Assembly: GCA_030539295.1 (NCBI GenBank)
Contig: JAUNSJ010000012.1
Coordinates: forward strand, 1-64,000
DNA from: Planctomycetia bacterium
GTDB taxonomy: Bacteria > Planctomycetota > Planctomycetia > Pirellulales > Thermoguttaceae
Reading direction: 5' to 3'
DNA: 64,000 nucleotides
Part shown: in pieces, positions 37,906 to 45,829 of the stretch
Layout of the letters: the number at the start of each line of letters is the position of its first letter
Numbering within the stretch: position 1 is the stretch's first letter
Program-made: the position numbers and the translations under genes
Notes under the pieces: generated by a model
The model's database searches: none
What the model saw: the letters and a program-made list of their open reading frames with translations, nothing else
What the model was told of the DNA's origin: nothing

Positions 37906-37983
37906 TGCGTAAAATTACAAAACGTTCTGCGTAAGATTACAAAAATATTTGCGCAACTTTACAAGTCGATTGCGCGATCTTAC
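37906..37983 (+). promoter_or_regulatory. Four-copy phased operator array TGCGY-N4-TTAC
   Basis: Direct repeats begin at 37906 (TGCGTAAAATTACAA), 37928 (TGCGTAAGATTACAA), 37950 (TGCGCAACTTTACAA) and 37971 (TGCGCGATCTTAC), at 22, 22 and 21 bp. That is two helical turns, so all sites face the same side of the DNA. The last copy touches the -35 box. Direct repeats with two-turn phasing immediately upstream of a promoter fit binding by AraC-type activators; the divergent XylR-like gene is the likely source. Confidence 0.85.
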
Positions 37984-37984
37984 G

Positions 37985-38013
37985 TTGACAAACCTTTTAC
38001 AGGGTGGTATAAT
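37985..38013 (+). promoter_or_regulatory. Consensus housekeeping promoter for the DUF1559/GH5 cassette
   Basis: TTGACA (37985-37990), 17-bp spacer, TATAAT (38008-38013): a perfect match to the sigma-70 consensus, about 190 bp before the DUF1559 start codon. Confidence 0.85.
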
Positions 38014-38035
38014 ACATAACGTGAGATAAAAAACT

Positions 38036-38073
38036 TGCGTTTACGTTTTTTCACCTCATGCGTTAATTTACAA
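38036..38073 (+). promoter_or_regulatory. Additional operator-like sites downstream of the promoter
   Basis: TGCGTTAATTTACAA (38059-38073) fits TGCGY-N4-TTAC exactly and lies about 40 bp after the likely start site. A partial site TGCGTTTACG begins at 38036. Downstream sites could add repression or looping with the upstream array. Confidence 0.55.
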
Positions 38074-38206
38074 TAGCACCTTGGCTTTAATAATAACGTG
38101 AAAGAGAAAAACGTCAATCCCTTGCTCAATACGTAGCAAGGGTAAAAGGAACGACCCACGTTTATTCGCAAGATCAGTAACAACACTAAACCAAAGGAGA
38201 TTCACA

Positions 38207-39322
38207 ATGAAAGATTTCTGGAAAACATGGACTTGTAGTGTATCTGCTAAATTTCAGGAGGAGAGAGATTTAGATCCTATAAGAAAAGATGTCGCGTTCA
38301 CACTCGTTGAGCTCTTGGTGGTCATAGCCATAATAGGCATTTTAATTGCGTTGCTCTTGCCGGCAGTACAGGCGGCACGGGAAGCGGCTCGGCGTATGTC
38401 GTGTACAAATAACATAAAGCAAATTGCATTGGCGACACACAACTATAACGATGTTAATAATTCGCTTGTACCGGCCGGATTTAGTTATGCCAATCATGGG
38501 CACTATGCCTCCTGGTACCAGCGGATTCTCCCCTTTGTGGAGCAGCAATCGCTTTACGAGGCGTTTGTAAATCTCGGTTCCGGATTTTCTCCTGCTCGCA
38601 ATTTCTGGACGTATACGGCTGGTTGTAATGAAGCGATAACAGAGGACACGCATAATCCGTTTTTGCAGATGTCCCCGAATTTCAACTGTCCCTCTATTGG
38701 CGGCATGCGTGGCAAGATGTATACGGACGCGGGAATCGTAAGGTATCGGGCTTATTATGGTTGCTACAGTGTCAATTTTGGTCCCACGAATTATAATGCG
38801 TTGGCAAATGCCGATTGGCCCTCGACGGACCCTTGGTGGCAATCGCGGGGAATTCCGTTCCGGATCGGTTTTGAAGAAAACGTTCAGAAGATGTTTGTGA
38901 CAATGGCGGCCGTGACCGATGGCTTGAGCAATACAGTGTTCTTTAGTGAAGTCACCCCCCCTTCGGTCGACCCAACAATACAAAATGATGGCGACACGAC
39001 CTATTCCGACTTTCAGCTTGTTGCCGGATGTGGTTTTAACGGCTACTTGACTCCGAACAGCCTTGGCCCTGATAATGTCTACCGGGTTTGGACCCCGAAT
39101 CCGGGTGCGGTCGGACGTGGTAATAACGCCTCTTGCTCAAACATCGGGGTAGGTAGTTTGGACCACATTCGCTATCAGTCGCTGACGGCGAGAAGTTATC
39201 ATAGTGGCGGCGTGAACGCGGCTCTGGGAGACGGCTCGGTGCGGTTTGTTTCGAATACGGTGGAACATAAAATATGGTGTTATTCGCTTATTGGTGCCGA
39301 CGGGCAGTCGGTGAACTTGTAG
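38207..39322 (+). CDS. DUF1559 prepilin-like protein
   Basis: Planctomycete surface or periplasmic protein of 371 residues. After a 30-residue leader the type IV prepilin motif [16 protein letters not shown] marks the cleavage and methylation site and hydrophobic helix; the DUF1559 domain follows ([19 protein letters not shown]) and ends with the H-x9-DG motif (YHSGGVNAALGDGSVRF). The family's function is unknown; the helix suggests assembly into pseudopilus-like structures. Ribosome site AAAGGAG. First gene under the operator array, upstream of a lipoprotein and a GH5-like enzyme. Confidence 0.93.
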   Translation: MKDFWKTWTCSVSAKFQEERDLDPIRKDVAFTLVELLVVIAIIGILIALLLPAVQAAREAARRMSCTNNIKQIALATHNYNDVNNSLVPAGFSYANHGHYASWYQRILPFVEQQSLYEAFVNLGSGFSPARNFWTYTAGCNEAITEDTHNPFLQMSPNFNCPSIGGMRGKMYTDAGIVRYRAYYGCYSVNFGPTNYNALANADWPSTDPWWQSRGIPFRIGFEENVQKMFVTMAAVTDGLSNTVFFSEVTPPSVDPTIQNDGDTTYSDFQLVAGCGFNGYLTPNSLGPDNVYRVWTPNPGAVGRGNNASCSNIGVGSLDHIRYQSLTARSYHSGGVNAALGDGSVRFVSNTVEHKIWCYSLIGADGQSVNL

Positions 39323-39378
39323 GCCTGAATGAGGCAACTACGACTTTATCTAACCTGAACAGAGCAAAGGGAGCCACC

Positions 39379-39828
39379 ATGTTTGTTCATTTGCACAAAA
39401 AATGTTTGTTTTATTCGGCAAGTTTACTGCTGATTTTCGTTGCCGGGTGCAGAAGTGAAATCTCCGTGTCCGGAAAGGCTGCCTACGACGGCCAACCCAT
39501 CGGGCGTGGTACCATTGTTTTCTGCGAAGCGAATCGAGGCGTCAACTATGATGGAATGATTAGTCAGGGAAGCTATAAGTTAAGGGCCCCGGCAGGAGAT
39601 TATCTTGTGCGTGTAAACGCGGTGCGTACCGAGAATGTAGAGAAACCGGGTGAGGTCTATCCCGGCGTGCCAGGTCCGTCGACCGTTGAAGTGTCTTATA
39701 TTCCTTCGACGTACAATACGCACACGACGCTCAAGGCAACTGTGTCGTCGAAAGAACGGGTCCACAATTTTGATATGGAACTCGTTGAGAACGACCCTTA
39801 TGCCCCGCCGTTTATGAGGAAAAAATAA
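39379..39828 (+). CDS. Small lipoprotein with carboxypeptidase-regulatory-like fold
   Basis: 149 residues starting at ATG 39379 behind AAAGGGAG. A signal peptide ends in the lipobox VAGC (about residue 24). The rest looks like one Ig-like beta-sandwich: ISVSGKAAYDGQPIGRGTIVF then GSYKLRAPAGDYLVRV. Such proteins routinely follow DUF1559 genes in planctomycetes; the function is unknown. A similar lipoprotein lies between the DUF1559 genes at 55077-57940. Confidence 0.85.
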   Translation: MFVHLHKKCLFYSASLLLIFVAGCRSEISVSGKAAYDGQPIGRGTIVFCEANRGVNYDGMISQGSYKLRAPAGDYLVRVNAVRTENVEKPGEVYPGVPGPSTVEVSYIPSTYNTHTTLKATVSSKERVHNFDMELVENDPYAPPFMRKK

Positions 39829-39873
39829 GTACCATTAAATTCAAAAAAACAATCGAAAGGGAATCAATTAAGC

Positions 39874-40887
39874 ATGACAAAACTGACGAAACGTGAATTT
39901 TTACAAGTGATGGCCGGGGGCTGTGCAACGTTGGCGCTCGGTGCGCTGTGGAGCAATCAGCAAGTACGAGCGGCGGAAGACGTTATTGTTCTGAACGACG
40001 ATTCTCTTTCGTGGGTTAAGGGTTTTAACTATCAGCCGAGCTACGCTACCCATGGTCTGGATGTCTGGGTTGATCTGAATACGAATCGAATTGATTATGA
40101 GCTTAAGAAGGCGAAAGAACTCTTTCCAGCCATGACAGCGATCCGCGTATGGCTCTCTCTGGACGCTTACTGGCAGAGGCGTGAGCAGATGCCGAAAAAT
40201 GTGGCGAAATTTCTGGAAATAGCGGCCTCGGCGGGTCTGAAGGTTTTGCCTTGTATGACCTCAGCCTGGCATGGCACGCCTGACTTCGGCGGCGTTTGCC
40301 CGGAAACGTTCAATCTGCATCCGGACGAATCGTTCTTCCCCTATTACGACGATGTAATCCTTTCTCAAAAAGATAATGAAACCGTAATCGGCTGGGACCT
40401 TTGCAACGAACCGTTTAATAATGGTGGCGGCGATGTCTTTATGCGATGGCTGACCGCGGTGAGAAACCATCTTAAGGAAAAATGTCCTGACTTGAAACTG
40501 ACCATTGCTTCTGCCAATTCCCTGGATCAGGCAAAAGTGTTGGAACCACTCTGCGATTTTATTACGGACCATCCGTACTTCGCAAGCCCTGAAAAGATGA
40601 ACGCGTTGACCGCGTTTGCCAATGAGGTCAAAAAACCGCTTCTGGCCACAGAAGTCTGCTGGGGTGCCCATGACGACGCGTCCCGAAGTGCCATGGTCGA
40701 AAACGACCTGACCCTGTTTAACGCGAGAAAAGTTGGCTTTATGATTCACGCATTGTGGCATTCGAACGTTGCCGACTTGCACCGCCCGGAATACGGACCG
40801 GTCGCGCCTGGCATAGGATACATGGGCTGCATTGAGCTTGATGGTACAATACGCCCGGGCCACGAAGTGATTAACAAGTATCTGTAA
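39874..40887 (+). CDS. Exported GH5-like glycoside hydrolase
   Basis: 337 residues with a Tat-like signal (TKREFLQVMAGG, Lys-Arg rather than Arg-Arg, cleaved near AAED at 34). The barrel shows WVKGFNYQP, AIRVWLSLDAYW, then GWDLCNEPF with the acid/base Glu179 of clan GH-A and PLLATEVCWG with the nucleophile Glu260. This pattern is close to GH5 mannanase or cellulase-like enzymes, but the exact family and substrate are uncertain. It closes the XylR-controlled cassette and so probably releases the sugar sensed by the regulator. Confidence 0.85.
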   Translation: MTKLTKREFLQVMAGGCATLALGALWSNQQVRAAEDVIVLNDDSLSWVKGFNYQPSYATHGLDVWVDLNTNRIDYELKKAKELFPAMTAIRVWLSLDAYWQRREQMPKNVAKFLEIAASAGLKVLPCMTSAWHGTPDFGGVCPETFNLHPDESFFPYYDDVILSQKDNETVIGWDLCNEPFNNGGGDVFMRWLTAVRNHLKEKCPDLKLTIASANSLDQAKVLEPLCDFITDHPYFASPEKMNALTAFANEVKKPLLATEVCWGAHDDASRSAMVENDLTLFNARKVGFMIHALWHSNVADLHRPEYGPVAPGIGYMGCIELDGTIRPGHEVINKYL

Positions 40888-40935
40888 ACAGAGATCGCGA
40901 AAGACTCGCAAGAGACAAACTTTTCAGTAAAACTG

Positions 40936-41006
40936 GGAGCGGCTGCAAGAAGGTCGCTCCGACATTCAACGTTGATTCGTCTCCCCCTTTAGGTTGCGGG
41001 GGAGAC
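40936..41006. terminator. Two hairpins between convergent genes
   Basis: GGAGCG (40936-40941) pairs with CGCTCC (40955-40960). GTCTCCCCC (40979-40987) pairs with GGGGGAGAC (40998-41006), a 9-bp perfect stem with a 10-nt loop. They lie between the GH5-like stop and the converging signalling gene. Neither has a long U-run. Confidence 0.55.
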
Positions 41007-41043
41007 TCGCTCCAAGTCAAATCGCCGCGGTAAAATCGTTGCA

Positions 41044-43452
41044 TTAGGAGGCGGTAAGTGGGTCGACGGATTTTTCTTTTGTCATAAAGATTTCATTACA
41101 GGCTTCATTGAACCAGACATGGGTCATAAAACCGCGAATGAGTAATATGCCGCGACCGGTGGGAATGGAAACGCGGTCCTCTTCGCGTGGGTCGGGGACC
41201 TGGCCTTCAACGAATCCTTCTCCCTCATCACGTATGGAGACAGAAATGGCCGTATTGGAGATACAGACGCCGATTCGCACTTTTTTGGAGGCGTCGAGCA
41301 TATTGCCGTGCTCCATGGCATTGTGAATTCCTTCGTTCAGGGCCAGTTCAACGGCGAAAATATCGCGGTCATTCCACTGCCGGTTGCGCAGTTCTTCGGT
41401 CACCTCTTCGATGAAGGGAGTCTCCTTGCCGTACATGGTATCAATGGCGACGTAGCGAGTCCAGCAGAGGTCGGTCTCGTCGGTCCGCTTGAGCATGAGC
41501 ATGGTCATATCGTCGGTTGGAACAGCGCCCTGAAAATTACACACGGCCTGTTGTATGTAGCCGATTAACTTTTCCGGGGGCGTTTTTGCAAGGTAAGAGA
41601 GAAGTTTTTTGAGACGTTTTTGGCCGAACTGCTCGCCGTCAGGGGCGGTCGCGTCGGTTACGCCGTCGGTGTACAGGAAAAGGGTTTCGCCCGGATTCAG
41701 ATGAATTTCGCAGGTCTCATATTTTATTCCACTCATAATGCCCATCACGCAATTTTCGGCATAAGGAAGGAATTTGACTTCCCCGTTCTCCTTGAGCAGG
41801 GCCGGCTGGTTGTGGCCTGCGTTGCAGTAGCGAACGAGTCCGGTCTCCGGATTATAAAAGGCGAGGAACAGGGTCACGAACATGTTCTTCTTATTCCGCT
41901 TGCGGAGTACCCAGTTGACCTCGGAGACGACGTTACCAGGGGTGGCCTCTTTTCCCGCGGCCTGTCGGATGAGCGTTGATGTGGCGACCATGACCATGGC
42001 GGCGGCAATTCCCTTGCCGGAAACGTCACCGATAACAAGCCCAATCTGGTTTTCCGTGACGCGCCAGAAGTCGAGGAAGTCGCCGGCGACGTACTTTGCG
42101 GGAATCAAATCGCCGGAAATAATATATCCTTTATCAGGAAAGAAGCGAGTGCGGTTCGCAGGGAGAAATGTGCGCTGCAATTCCTCTCCAATGAGCAATT
42201 CCTGTTCCAGATGAGAGCGGGTAATGGTTTCGTGCACCTCGCTTTCGATGTGCTTTTGCAAGTTGGAAACCATCGTATTATAGGAGCGAACCAGAGCGCC
42301 GACGCTACCGCCGCGATGCTCGTAGCGTTCGGGCACGGTACAGTTCAAATTGCCATTGGCGACCTGACTGGCAACGCGTGTCATGGCCTCGATGGGCGAG
42401 GTGGATCGCAAGAGGAGCACGAAAATAACAACGCAAATGCCAAAAGCACAGAGAAAAGCGGCGGCAATGAGGAATTGGAGACTTCGTCGGGCCTCGCCCA
42501 GCAAGCTGGCTTCCTGAAATTTACCAACGACGGTCCAGCAGTTGTCATCCTGCGTTTTGGCAAAGGCATAAAGAGATTTCCCATAGCCCGCTTCGTCCAG
42601 GAGTCCTCTAAGTTCGTAGGTGCCAAGTGAGTCGGCAATGGCCTTATCAATAATGGGATAGTAATTTTCAAGCTTCTTTTGAGCGGCGATCGCGTATAAA
42701 CTGTAGTGGGGCCAGTCGTTGGAAGAAGAGTCGTAGAGCAGAGTCCCACTTTCCGAGAGCACGAAAATATCGCTGCCTTGACTGTGCCGCTGCTGATATT
42801 GCTGCAAGAGCGACAAGTCGAAGAGGTCCTTAACGCGGACCAGACAGAGGACAACTCCGGCAAATTCACCGTTCCAGAAGAAAGGACAGCCGTAAGAAAT
42901 AATCCTGTTGCCGGTAACATGACCTTTGAAGGGGTCGGTCCAGGTACCGCGCATACTCAATTTTGGCGTCAGAAAGGCGTCGCGGGTTTCGTAATAATCG
43001 CCAATATTGTCGACCCCGTAGAGCGTGTTGTCGCTCTTGCGGTAGATGCCGGGTGCGTAATGATTTGGAACCGTCGTTAAGGGTGCCAAATCGGAGTCCG
43101 TAACGAAAGTATAGTCGGGATATTCACCGTTTCGAACCTTGGAGAGGAAATTGGGGTCGTAGGCAACGACGAGCGCCTGAACGCGTTCCGACTCCTCCAT
43201 CGTTTGCCGAAAGAGCGCCATCACGTTAAAGTCTTCTTTTAAGGTGAGAAGACGTGCGGAGACATCAACATTACGCGACAGAAGATTGGCATTCTGTACC
43301 ATGGAGTTGGCCAGCTCGTAAATTTCACCGCGGCACGTGGCAATGGCATCCTCCTTATACATCTTCATCTGCGACTCGTAGTAGAAGTAGGAAAGGGGGG
43401 TAAAAATAACGAACAGGGGCAGGAAAACGGTCAGGAAAATGCGTAATCTCAT
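41044..43452 (-). CDS. Cache-HAMP-PP2C(SpoIIE/RsbU)-HATPase signalling protein
   Basis: 802-residue membrane protein. A first helix (5-25), a Cache-type extracellular domain (about 30-330, with YRKSDNTLYGVDNIGDYYETRDAF in part), a second helix (about 335-360), HAMP (to about 420), a SpoIIE phosphatase (about 440-650: VAGDFLDFW, VIGDVSGKGIAAAMVMV, FLYTDGVTDA, TDDMTMLML) and a C-terminal HATPase (about 670-790: NEGIHNAMEHGN, RDEGEGF, GRGILLIRG). It thus joins an RsbU-like phosphatase to an RsbW-like anti-sigma kinase in one chain. Its start overlaps the binding protein's stop by 4 bp, so the binding protein likely feeds it signal. No anti-sigma antagonist gene is adjacent. Confidence 0.92.
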   Translation of the reverse strand: MRLRIFLTVFLPLFVIFTPLSYFYYESQMKMYKEDAIATCRGEIYELANSMVQNANLLSRNVDVSARLLTLKEDFNVMALFRQTMEESERVQALVVAYDPNFLSKVRNGEYPDYTFVTDSDLAPLTTVPNHYAPGIYRKSDNTLYGVDNIGDYYETRDAFLTPKLSMRGTWTDPFKGHVTGNRIISYGCPFFWNGEFAGVVLCLVRVKDLFDLSLLQQYQQRHSQGSDIFVLSESGTLLYDSSSNDWPHYSLYAIAAQKKLENYYPIIDKAIADSLGTYELRGLLDEAGYGKSLYAFAKTQDDNCWTVVGKFQEASLLGEARRSLQFLIAAAFLCAFGICVVIFVLLLRSTSPIEAMTRVASQVANGNLNCTVPERYEHRGGSVGALVRSYNTMVSNLQKHIESEVHETITRSHLEQELLIGEELQRTFLPANRTRFFPDKGYIISGDLIPAKYVAGDFLDFWRVTENQIGLVIGDVSGKGIAAAMVMVATSTLIRQAAGKEATPGNVVSEVNWVLRKRNKKNMFVTLFLAFYNPETGLVRYCNAGHNQPALLKENGEVKFLPYAENCVMGIMSGIKYETCEIHLNPGETLFLYTDGVTDATAPDGEQFGQKRLKKLLSYLAKTPPEKLIGYIQQAVCNFQGAVPTDDMTMLMLKRTDETDLCWTRYVAIDTMYGKETPFIEEVTEELRNRQWNDRDIFAVELALNEGIHNAMEHGNMLDASKKVRIGVCISNTAISVSIRDEGEGFVEGQVPDPREEDRVSIPTGRGILLIRGFMTHVWFNEACNEIFMTKEKSVDPLTAS

Positions 43453-44660
43453 TCGTTAAGGTCCCCTTCCCCCGGGTCGTTCGCCTCTGGCGGCTGCTCT
43501 GGCTCTTGTTGTTCTGGTTGAATACGTTGGATTCTCGCCCGGTCGTTTTCATTGAGGACGTTGAAGAAGAACTGGTCGTATGCGGGAGCCGCATCCGGGT
43601 CGAATTCTCGGGCAAGCACCAGTCCGGAAACGAGCTTTTCGTAGCTCTCCTGCGGACAGTTCCCATTTGACGTCAGCGGCTGCTTCAGTTTGAAACTGGC
43701 CAGCCAGCGTTTAAGCTGACTTTCGCCAATAAACTCATCGCACGGATGGTCGTATTTCTGGCAATACTCTTTCAGGATTTTTATGGCTTCTCTGGGTTGT
43801 TGCAGGGCCGTCTCCCACCCGCGATACATGGCGTGGACGATTTTTTGGCAGGAGTCGGCATTCTCCTTTAAGAAGGACTCGCGACAGAAGATTGTCGTTT
43901 CCGGATAATCCAGTTCAAGGTCTTTAAAGAAGAAGAGACGCACATCGTCGCGAAAGGACTTGAATTGCGTCTGGAGCGAGTTCGTTTCAAATCGGCCGAA
44001 CGAGGCCAGGGTCAGCCCGTCATTAAACAAGAGGTTGGATTCCTCACGCTGCACGACAAATTTAACCTGAATATCGAGCGCGGCAAAGAGCGCCCGTACC
44101 ATCTTCTCGTTATTGAACCAAATGGCAACGGTTTTCTCATTGAGACCGTGGATGCGGGTTAGTGCCGGGTCTAAATCGTTTCGGACCATGATACAAGCCG
44201 TTCCGGTCTCTGACAGGAGATTGACCGCCACGATGGGCTGCCCATCGGCCCGGGCACAAATCCCCTCGGCCATGGAGGAGACGAGTAACTCGAACTCGCC
44301 GTTGGCCAGTCTTTCCAGTTTATTCGCGGAATCAAAATCCCAGCGCAGGTCGAGGTCTGTCAGCCCTTCTTCGAGGAAATATCCCTTCTGTTCCGCAACG
44401 CAAAAGCCGAGCGAACGAATTTCCGGGTGCCCTTCGAGCACAATGCGGATGGGCTTGGTGGCCTGGTCGGACGGAGCGACAGGCGAAGGAGTTTCGGCCT
44501 TGGTCTCGAGTGGTTGCGTTGCCTCATCGCCTGCGGCAAAGCCGGTGAACGCGAAACAAAGCACAAGAAAAACGAGCTGGAATATCCTCGCAAGAAGCAA
44601 ATTTTCGCGTGATAAAGCGATGACTCCCTTTTGTTGTAGTGGAATCAACAAGTCGTTCAT
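43449..44660 (-). CDS. Exported NMT1/SsuA-like solute-binding protein
   Basis: 403 residues. A membrane or signal helix at about 26-44 is followed by a Thr/Pro-rich linker and a type 2 periplasmic binding fold: IRIVLEGHPEIRSLGFCVAEQKGYFLEEGL is in part the start seen in NMT1/THI5 and alkanesulfonate-binding proteins, then LANGEFELLVSSMAEG and ESFLKENADSCQKIVHAMYRGW. The C-terminus is rich in Gln, Glu and Pro. ATG 44660 has a strong GGAGG site. No ABC permease or ATPase gene is near; coupling (4-bp overlap) to the Cache phosphatase suggests a sensory, not transport, role. Confidence 0.83.
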   Translation of the reverse strand: MNDLLIPLQQKGVIALSRENLLLARIFQLVFLVLCFAFTGFAAGDEATQPLETKAETPSPVAPSDQATKPIRIVLEGHPEIRSLGFCVAEQKGYFLEEGLTDLDLRWDFDSANKLERLANGEFELLVSSMAEGICARADGQPIVAVNLLSETGTACIMVRNDLDPALTRIHGLNEKTVAIWFNNEKMVRALFAALDIQVKFVVQREESNLLFNDGLTLASFGRFETNSLQTQFKSFRDDVRLFFFKDLELDYPETTIFCRESFLKENADSCQKIVHAMYRGWETALQQPREAIKILKEYCQKYDHPCDEFIGESQLKRWLASFKLKQPLTSNGNCPQESYEKLVSGLVLAREFDPDAAPAYDQFFFNVLNENDRARIQRIQPEQQEPEQPPEANDPGEGDLNE

Positions 44661-44725
44661 CGGAACCTCCAATTACGGGCTGGGGTCGGCCGAGGGAACC
44701 AACCTCCATCGACTCAACCCTAAAT

Positions 44726-44754
44726 ATTATAAATAGAAAAGAGTCTTTTGTAAA
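44726..44754 (-). promoter_or_regulatory. Promoter of the binding protein/phosphatase operon
   Basis: Read on the minus strand: TTTACA (plus 44749-44754), 17-bp spacer, TATAAT (plus 44726-44731), about 66 bp before the ATG at 44660. The remaining part of the 304-bp gap (44755-44907) is AT-rich with nothing recognised. Confidence 0.75.
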
Positions 44755-44907
44755 GAGGCACCGGTAAAAGGAGCGTGAGATTCCTGGATTTAACACAAAT
44801 AAAATATTACAACAGAATTAAATAATCGAATTAAGAATGAATTCATGTAGTGATTCTATCAAAAGACGGGGGGTGAGAGGGATGGTGGCGTGCGCGTAAG
44901 AAGATAA

Positions 44908-44940
44908 CCGGTTTGCGCGGGACAGAACCGAGCAAACCGG
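44908..44940 (-). terminator. Terminator after the hsp20 gene
   Basis: CCGGTTTGC (44908-44916) and GCAAACCGG (44932-44940) form a perfect 9-bp stem with a 15-nt loop. On the minus strand it is followed by TTATCTTCTT. Confidence 0.75.
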
Positions 44941-44964
44941 GGAGCACAGGTCCTTGTCAGGACA

Positions 44965-45300
44965 CTATTGGCAAATCGGAGTGATTTCCAGAGTTTCGCT
45001 GTACTGAAGAGGACGGTCGGATTGCGTTTCCGACTTGGGGAGCCGGACAAACAGAGTACCGTTTTTGTACTCGGCGGTCATGCCTTCGACGTGAACGCCG
45101 CCTTCGATGGCCCAACTGTGAAGCGGCACGACGTGGGAAGCATCGCGAGGCAAAACGCCCAGGTTGAGCTGGCCGTTGGACAAGTCCAATTGAATATTTT
45201 GGCATTTATCACAGGGGATATTAGCCTCCAAAACGTATTCGGTCTTGCGATCGACCATTTGAAGCGACTGGCAAAGGTCGGTGGAAGCACAACAGGACAT
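44965..45300 (-). CDS. Small Hsp20/alpha-crystallin-like protein, cysteine-rich
   Basis: 111 residues starting at ATG 45300 with AAAGGAG. The alpha-crystallin blocks are recognisable: TEYVLEANIPCDKCQNIQLDL, GVHVEGMTAEYKNGTL (in parts) and the terminal strand FVRLPKSE. It is shorter than typical Hsp20 (about 140-150) because the N-terminal arm is reduced to MSCCASTDLCQSLQ. Six cysteines, including adjacent CC and a CDKC pair, are unusual and suggest redox or metal sensitivity. A 16-bp palindrome lies upstream. Holdase function is inferred. Confidence 0.75.
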   Translation of the reverse strand: MSCCASTDLCQSLQMVDRKTEYVLEANIPCDKCQNIQLDLSNGQLNLGVLPRDASHVVPLHSWAIEGGVHVEGMTAEYKNGTLFVRLPKSETQSDRPLQYSETLEITPICQ

Positions 45301-45669
45301 AATCATTCTCCTTTCGCGGCGTCCGTCAGTAAGTCCCAAATCAAGGCAGGGAGTCAGGTTACTATCGAACGCGTTCGATTTTTTTTGACAGGGTAACAAA
45401 GTTGAAGTTCGGCGTTGGGGTAAACCGTCCGTCTCCGCGACGGGAGCGGCGTCCCTGTACCGAACGAGCGCGTCCGTATGCCCTGGAGGATTCACGTTCC
45501 GCCTGCCGGCGTTGTGAAGATCCTTTTTTTCTGCCTTGTTGGGCGTCAGGCCGCGTTTTTTCTTCTGGGACAAGAGTAGCTTGCCGACGTAGGGGCAAGG
45601 GAGAAGGTGCAAAAAATACGGTTTTTGCCAAAAAATAGTGGGTTTTTGGGGCTTTTCGGCCGCCCTCTG
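45301..45669. other. Intergenic region with 16-bp palindrome
   Basis: ATCGAACGCGTTCGAT at 45364-45379 is a perfect 16-bp palindrome, 64 bp before the hsp20 ATG, followed on the plus strand by eight T residues. It is a candidate operator or hairpin. Further stems CTTGCC/GGCAAG near 45580-45600 and GCAAAAA/TTTTTGC (45609-45628) are weaker. No ORF of substance was found. Confidence 0.5.
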
Positions 45670-45698
45670 TTGACAAAAGGTCTTTTTTCTGTTAGATT
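45670..45698 (+). promoter_or_regulatory. Candidate promoter for the UroD-like gene
   Basis: TTGACA (45670-45675), 17-bp spacer, TAGATT (45693-45698), about 130 bp before the ATG at 45830. Confidence 0.5.
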
Positions 45699-45829
45699 TG
45701 GCAATATCGTTGGGGTATATCCGTGTTCTGCGCGAACAATTCCCTTGTTTTCCGTTCCCCGAGAGGTCTCACGAGACAGAGGGTTTACAGAAGTACTGTT
45801 TTCAATATAATGAGGAGTCGGTACACGTA

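Noticed and set aside
37906-37983. Evenly spaced repeats resembling a small CRISPR array
   Set aside because: The conserved core is only about 9-13 bp at a 22-bp period, leaving no spacers; there are no cas genes, and the repeats end at a promoter.
45609-45628. GCAAAAA/TTTTTGC stem as a terminator
   Set aside because: No gene on either strand reads into it; AT-rich chance pairing is likely.
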